64,000 bases of DNA, taken from assembly GCA_035420085.1 (NCBI GenBank), contig DAOLUH010000021.1, positions 1 to 64,000 on the forward strand, in the 5' to 3' direction. Both the position numbers and the translations under genes were made by a program. The stretch is from DSWT01 sp035420085. Its GTDB lineage: Bacteria; Chloroflexota; Anaerolineae; B4-G1; SLSP01. The notes below the pieces were generated by a model. That model had not been told where the DNA came from. It did not search any database and saw nothing but the letters and a program-made list of their open reading frames with translations. Below, in pieces: positions 60,801-64,000 of this stretch. Within the stretch, counting starts at the first letter, position 1; each line of letters opens with the position of its first letter.

Positions 60801-61271
60801 CGCCCCAGCGACGGGCGCAGCGCCCAGCGAACGCACGATGACGCGCAGCGCGGCCTCAGTGCCGGGGGCAAAGCGATCCTGGCCGAGCACGAGCGTCTCC
60901 TGGGGCGCGGGCGACGCTGGGAGGGTGAAGACGTGATAAGCGTTGAGCGAGAAGACGATGAGCAGCAGCGCCATCACCGCCTGCGCGAGGACGCCGCGTC
61001 GCTGCCAGAACGCCCACTGCCAGCGCGGACGCTCCAGCCGGTCGCGCAGCACGTCGCGGATGTGGCTGGCGGCGGCGTAGGAAAGGCGGACGGGCGACAT
61101 GGCAGTATCGAACGTCGCGTCCAGGTCGCGCGACAGGACGCGCAATTCCGCCAACGCCGCTGCGCATGCCGGGCACTGCGCCAGATGCGCCTCCACCCGC
61201 GCGCGGTCCGTCGCGTCCAATTCGCCGTCGAGATAGGCGATTAACTCGTCTTCGACATGATTCCCATTCAC
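57813..61271 (-). CDS. Anti-sigma zinc finger / alpha-2-macroglobulin-like fusion
   Basis: 1152 residues from the GTG at 61271 (AGAGG upstream); the in-frame extension to 61313 is heptamer-array sequence. Residues 1-45 are a zf-HC2 anti-sigma domain (H29-x3-C33-x2-C36), followed by a helix (about 98-118), then MG-type beta domains (about 130-760: DKSAYRPGQTLHARALALD, TDASGSADVTFTVPDD, ETYPPGETARVTIQTN), a block of about six helices (about 770-935), a VEKIVEVEKAVEKTVE linker and an A2M domain (HIFPETLYWAPEALTGADG) at the C-terminus. The thioester and receptor domains are missing. The upstream ECF sigma gene makes it the cognate anti-sigma, sensing something outside. Confidence 0.8.
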   Translation of the reverse strand: MNGNHVEDELIAYLDGELDATDRARVEAHLAQCPACAAALAELRVLSRDLDATFDTAMSPVRLSYAAASHIRDVLRDRLERPRWQWAFWQRRGVLAQAVMALLLIVFSLNAYHVFTLPASPAPQETLVLGQDRFAPGTEAALRVIVRSLGAAPVAGAEIAVRLASRVVYEGVTDASGSADVTFTVPDDLSGVADLVVETRSAAGEGRIVRPITIARAYKIYLAGDKSAYRPGQTLHARALALDATDYKPATGREIAFELLDAQGKRFARAAVPLSEFGVAAWDVDLPADLVLGTYTLRASLDDTTSERAITVDTYTLPAFRVTVETARAFYTPDAQVQGTVDAAYFFGKPVAGARVTLRGQPDIVVTGETDARGRFDFSFTLSADVPAAASASFELNVEVADAAGQFVGLRHQIPVAPQPILIKAVPESGALKPGVENTVYVMTAYPDGTPAETTLTVAINRRDYSAATSYGFAELRFTPTAETVTLDIVARDAAGAEGRDVIAVRADRAASVLLLRAERAAYAVGDTLRLEALLTGDAQTVYLDVLHARQMAAALSAPVVDGRATFALDLDGALIGALELRAYTVSPDGSLTTDTRLVVVDAPSRVAVDVAADRETYPPGETARVTIQTNRATEGRAAPVETALGIAVVDTSVYALDTLPPGFARAYFLLDQAMLQQRGAADVLDADAAVRAAQDVAARAAWAGAPAADFTLRATSTTTPVDEAARARQVLASQLALVLIALPLAVSAVVVRGLAPVGVLGRALRRLGWGLLGAVVLAPLAVGGVMLALVLPPALVAVMLVGLLSLVFVLLCVALLHGWRRRDVRVQLVTGLLAVYLLLGGILVTLAAQGHGPAGWLLALLVATFLLLIGSLAFLGQGLVLEGRRAVGWATTALAILLIFLALTLPAVPALTSDLTRALGDPALYAGPLAWMSGCSVSAPPATSAPAAKPTVVEKIVEVEKAVEKTVEVVVTPSPAPTAAPAITPLPIPAEPYPLRHIFPETLYWAPEALTGADGALAFDLPLADTITTWRLTALASTRDGDLGAATYDLVVFRDFFVELVLPAAIRVGEPLTITATLYNYLPESQRVAVQPAPDDWYTLLSAPEALVVAPDGVASVPIVIRPDRSGAFTFRLDATGPQMGDAVAIEVMVP

Positions 61272-61282
61272 CGAAAAGCCTC

Positions 61283-61352
61283 TTTTCGTAAAACGTAAAG
61301 CGTAAACGGCCAATTACGTTTTACGTCTTACGTTTTTCGTTTTACGTTTCAC
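61283..61352. repeat. Inverted heptamer array
   Basis: Ten 7-bp steps in one phase: TTTTCGT, AAAACGT, AAAGCGT, AAACGGC, CAATTAC, GTTTTAC, GTCTTAC, GTTTTTC, GTTTTAC, GTTTCAC. The left part is in AAAACGT sense and the right part in its complement. It contains the sigma factor's stop codon and ends just before the anti-sigma start. Confidence 0.92.
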
Positions 61353-62025
61353 TCCTCAACAACTGCTGTAGCTTGCGATGCGCGTTGAACAGCCGCGATT
61401 TCACCGTGCCTTCCCGCACGCCGAGCACGTCGGCGATTTCGTTGTAGGCCAGGTCTTGCTGGTAACGCAGCATCACGACGACGCGATGCTCCTCCGGCAA
61501 CTGATCCACGGCGCGCCACAACGTGCTCGCCCGTTCTCCATCCAGGAAAACCGCCTCCGGGCGCTCGGATGAGGGCGAGGGCAGGCGCTCAAGTTGCTCT
61601 TCCACGTCGTCCCATTCCTCGGAAGGCAGCGACTTGCGCCGCATCTTCATCCGCGCGCGGTTGAGTGTCACGCGATAGAGCCACGTCTCGAAGCGCGCCG
61701 GACCGTTGACGTCGTAATTGGGCAACGCCTTGAGCACGTCGAGGAAGGTCTCCTGCACCGCGTCTTCCGCTTCCTCGCGGTTGCGGCTGACGAAGAAGGC
61801 CACACGATAGACATAATCCTTGTAGCGGTCGTAGAGCGCCTCGAACGCGCGCGGCTGTCCGCGCTGAAAGCGCGCAATCAGCTCCGCCGTGGAAATGCCG
61901 CCGGCCTCCGCCGCGCGGCTATCGCCGGTCAGGGCAAAGAGCAGCCGCGCCACAAAGCGAACGATGGCTGGCCAGATCGCTATGCCCTCAAACGGGCGCG
62001 ACATTACCACAGCGCAGACGGACAC
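61342..62025 (-). CDS. ECF sigma factor (RpoE-like)
   Basis: 227 residues from the GTG at 62025, chosen because AGGAG is well spaced. Region 2 (about 45-115: FEALYDRYKDYVYRVAFFV, EDAVQETFLDVLKALP, FETWLYRVTLNRARMKMRR) and region 4 (about 165-222: LPEEHRVVVMLRYQQDLAYNEIADVLGVREGTVKSRLFNAH). It directs RNA polymerase to stress or envelope promoters and is probably held by the zf-HC2 domain of the next protein. About 40 extra N-terminal residues, partly hydrophobic, precede region 2. Confidence 0.92.
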   Translation of the reverse strand: MSVCAVVMSRPFEGIAIWPAIVRFVARLLFALTGDSRAAEAGGISTAELIARFQRGQPRAFEALYDRYKDYVYRVAFFVSRNREEAEDAVQETFLDVLKALPNYDVNGPARFETWLYRVTLNRARMKMRRKSLPSEEWDDVEEQLERLPSPSSERPEAVFLDGERASTLWRAVDQLPEEHRVVVMLRYQQDLAYNEIADVLGVREGTVKSRLFNAHRKLQQLLRSET

Positions 62026-62077
62026 GCAATGCTCCTCTTGCCCTAATGATTACATGCAGGTTGGATCAAAAAAGTTC

Positions 62078-62301
62078 GTAACTATTCAGGCGTCATCCTT
62101 CGGCAAGCTCAGGACAGGTCTCCGAACGTAGCGGAACGAGTGCAACGAGTGGAGCGAAGTAGCTTGCCCTGAGCTTGTCCAAGGTGCTTGCCCTGAACGC
62201 AGTGAAGGGAGGAATCTCTGCTTTAGCAGCGCCAAGACCCTTCGACTCCGTTTCACTCCGCTCAGGGTGACGGTCGTATTGTAGGCAGGTTGAATAGTTA
62301 C
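62078..62301. mobile_element. MITE-like element, copy 2
   Basis: 224 bp between GTAACTATTCAGG and TTGAATAGTTAC. It shares its ends and core with copy 1 (57607-57758) and carries an additional inner segment with GCTTGCCCTGA twice, as if another small repeat was inserted. It lies between the sigma factor start and the AEC transporter end, so it fills most of that gap. Confidence 0.75.
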
Positions 62302-62313
62302 AAAAGTTCAAGG

Positions 62314-63240
62314 TCAAATCAACCAGTTCAACCACAGCGTCACGGTGAGCAGGCTGGCGAACGTCGTCACGAGGATGCAACGCGCGGCAAACGACGGGCT
62401 GGCGCCGAATTCGTGCGCCAGGATCAGCGACATGATCGCCGCCGGGGTCGCCATTTCGAGCGTCGCCACGCTGCGCGCCAGTTCGTTCAGCCCGACGAGG
62501 CGTCCCGCCAGGTTGGCGAACAGCGGCGCGAGCGCCAAACGGCCCAACGTCGCCAGCGCCAACGCCAGGGTGTGCGCGCTATTGTGCTGTTCGCCAACAG
62601 TCTGCCGCATCTGGATGCCGAGAATTAGCAAACTCGCGGGCACCAATCCTTGTCCAAGCAGGTGTACGGCCTTGACCACTGTTTCCGGCAGCGTCCACCC
62701 GGCGAGGTTGACGAGCAGGCCCAACACCGCCGCGTAGATCGCCGGTACCGAGAGCACGCGGCGCAACGCCGTGCGATGCAAAGCCGCGCGCTCAACGGAG
62801 AGTTGCCCCCGCGCCACCAGATACACAGCCAGCGTCGAGGTGATGACGGCGTTCACGGTGACGCACAGCGACGCGCGCACCAGACCCGGCTCGCCAAACG
62901 CGAAGAGGTTGATAGGCATCCCATAATTGCCGGAGTTCATCAGGATGATGGCGACCAGAAACGCGCCGCGCGTCGGCCCGTCCAGGCGCAGGGCGCGCGC
63001 GGCGACTTCGCCCACCAGCCAGAGCGCCAACACCGTCAGCGCCAGCGTCAACGCGAGCTGTCCGAATTCCGCGCCGCTCACGTCAGAGTTGACCAGCGCA
63101 TCCAATACCATCGCCGGGCTGAAAAGATAAAACGCCGCCCGCGACAGCGTCTGCATCTCCAATTTCAAGCGCGGCTGTGCCACAGCCGCCACCCCTGCCA
63201 CGAGAAAGACGGGTAAGACGACGTTGATGAGCAACAGCAT
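62314..63240 (-). CDS. AEC-family transporter (auxin efflux carrier-like)
   Basis: 308 residues from the ATG at 63240; the longer frame overlaps the PPK2 gene and is not membrane-like. Ten hydrophobic segments in two five-helix halves, with the NSGNYGMPINLFAFGE motif (about residue 105) conserved in AEC transporters and AARCILVTTFASLLTVTLWL near the end. Members export organic acids or other anions; the substrate is unknown. It starts 2 bases after the PPK2 stop, so the two are coupled. Confidence 0.85.
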   Translation of the reverse strand: MLLLINVVLPVFLVAGVAAVAQPRLKLEMQTLSRAAFYLFSPAMVLDALVNSDVSGAEFGQLALTLALTVLALWLVGEVAARALRLDGPTRGAFLVAIILMNSGNYGMPINLFAFGEPGLVRASLCVTVNAVITSTLAVYLVARGQLSVERAALHRTALRRVLSVPAIYAAVLGLLVNLAGWTLPETVVKAVHLLGQGLVPASLLILGIQMRQTVGEQHNSAHTLALALATLGRLALAPLFANLAGRLVGLNELARSVATLEMATPAAIMSLILAHEFGASPSFAARCILVTTFASLLTVTLWLNWLI

Positions 63241-63242
63241 CT

Positions 63243-64000
63243 TTACTCGATGACCACCTCGTCGAGGTTTTCCTTCGGCTGCGGGTACTGCATGTCGAAG
63301 GCTTCCAGCGTCTTCACGAGCACGTCGCTGATGACGAGGTTGCGGTACCACTTGCGGTTGGCGGGGACGATGTACCACGGCGCCCATTCGGTGCTGGTCT
63401 CGCTGAGGACGGTTTCGTAGGCGCGCATGTAGTCATCCCACAACGCGCGTTCGGCCAGATCGCCCACGTTGAACTTCCAACGCTTCTCCGGCTCGTCCAG
63501 GCGAGCTTGCAGGCGCGCTTTCTGCTCGTCCTTGCTGATGTGGAGGAAGAACTTGAGGATCGTCGTGCCCTCTTCAGCCAACATGCGCTCGAAGTCGTTG
63601 ATGTGCGCGTAGCGGCGACTCCAGACCACGGGCGGGACAAGGTTATGCACGCGCACCACCAGCACATCTTCGTAATGGCTGCGGTTGAAGATGACCATCT
63701 CGCCTTTGCCCGGCGTGTGTTTGTGGATGCGCCACAGGTAATCGTGCGCCAGCTCCTCCGGCGTGGGCGCTTTGAAGCTCGCCACCTTGACACCCTGCGG
63801 GTTCACGCGGTCGAAGACGTAACGGATCACGCCATCTTTGCCGCCGGTGTCCATCGCTTGCAGGACGATGAGCACCTTGCGCTTACCCTCGGCGAAGAGC
63901 AGCTCTTGCAGCGCCTCAAGCCGCCGGTTGAGCTTCTCCATCGCCTTCGCCCCATCCGACTTGTCCCCGTCGAAAGCAGACTTATCATCAGGGTCCCACT
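63243..64000 (-). CDS. ppk2: Polyphosphate kinase 2 family protein (5' end outside window)
   Basis: Partial at the right edge: the frame stays open to the last base (WDPDDKSAFDGDKSDGAK precedes the internal ATG at 63941). At least 251 residues are visible: Walker A LQAMDTGGKDGVIRYVF, Walker B NRSHYEDVLVVRVH, lid DEPEKRWKFNVGDLAERALWDDY, and WYIVPANRKWYRNL. PPK2 enzymes transfer phosphate between polyphosphate and nucleoside mono- or diphosphates; the subclass cannot be decided here. The AEC gene follows immediately. Confidence 0.92.
   Translation of the reverse strand, partial: WDPDDKSAFDGDKSDGAKAMEKLNRRLEALQELLFAEGKRKVLIVLQAMDTGGKDGVIRYVFDRVNPQGVKVASFKAPTPEELAHDYLWRIHKHTPGKGEMVIFNRSHYEDVLVVRVHNLVPPVVWSRRYAHINDFERMLAEEGTTILKFFLHISKDEQKARLQARLDEPEKRWKFNVGDLAERALWDDYMRAYETVLSETSTEWAPWYIVPANRKWYRNLVISDVLVKTLEAFDMQYPQPKENLDEVVIE

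Noticed and set aside
58716..61244. 842-codon open frame on the plus strand
   Set aside because: It lies antisense to the alpha-2-macroglobulin-like gene, is Arg/Gln/His-rich without domains, and is a shadow of high-GC codon use.

Overview
This 64 kb window looks like a chromosomal scaffold from a Chloroflexota bacterium, most plausibly an Anaerolineae/Caldilineae-type heterotroph. The case is circumstantial: high GC, secreted DUF11-repeat proteins carrying a YLPLV motif, huge PTPS-related membrane proteins, alpha-2-macroglobulin-like and VIT/VWA proteins, sugar ABC importers with GH4 enzymes, and abundant small repeats between genes. There is no rRNA, tRNA, CRISPR array or intact prophage. 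One 100-N assembly gap (28760-28859) sits inside a tandem repeat array.

Layout. 70-1500: a decayed RHS/YD-repeat gene broken by an IS21-family remnant. 1673-12651: envelope glycan genes (a GT39-like protein, two giant tandem PTPS-related membrane proteins with a 60-residue two-helix protein between them), a response regulator-Roadblock fusion and a TPR lipoprotein. 12753-22770: a CDP-alcohol phosphatidyltransferase and ArsR-type regulator, divergent from a 2153-residue surface protein with 11 DUF11 repeats, then mutL and an ImmA/IrrE-like protein without its zinc motif. 22778-26467: a leftward operon (epimerase, NUDIX, O-antigen ligase, C39-like protease, zinc ribbon). 26610-28373: THEP1-like NTPase and AI-2E-family transporter, followed by a REP/BIME array and the gap. 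28963-29777: two paralogous small RHH-like proteins. 29920-34005: a large secreted BNR-repeat protein.

34152-49197 is the metabolic core. A LacI-type regulator has a consensus promoter and operator. It is followed by a sugar ABC importer, a glycerol-1-phosphate-dehydrogenase-like enzyme, a REP-associated transposase (RAYT) wedged between REP hairpins, a GH4 glycosidase, a BadF/NAGK-type kinase, a ceramidase-like hydrolase, a DegT aminotransferase, an unknown-domain/GmhA-like SIS fusion, a heptose-kinase-like PfkB and a HAD phosphatase. All point rightward and probably serve uptake and breakdown or remodelling of an unusual glycoside, amino sugar or heptose.

49213-64000 holds a VIT/VWA protein, a Cys-rich secreted protein with a lipoprotein partner, a PhoR/PhoB-like two-component pair, a DUF4349 lipoprotein, an ECF sigma factor next to an anti-sigma/alpha-2-macroglobulin fusion, an AEC-family transporter and a partial PPK2. 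Two PhoB-box-like sites with perfect 11-bp phasing lie upstream of the response regulator and of the VIT/VWA gene.

The most unusual signal is repetitive DNA. At least sixteen arrays of 7- or 8-bp units (one of 9 bp), each with a different unit sequence, lie between genes, across stop codons and in frame inside coding sequences; three are inverted arrays that keep exact 7-bp phase through the centre. In addition there are several REP families, one matching the resident RAYT, and a two-copy MITE-like element.
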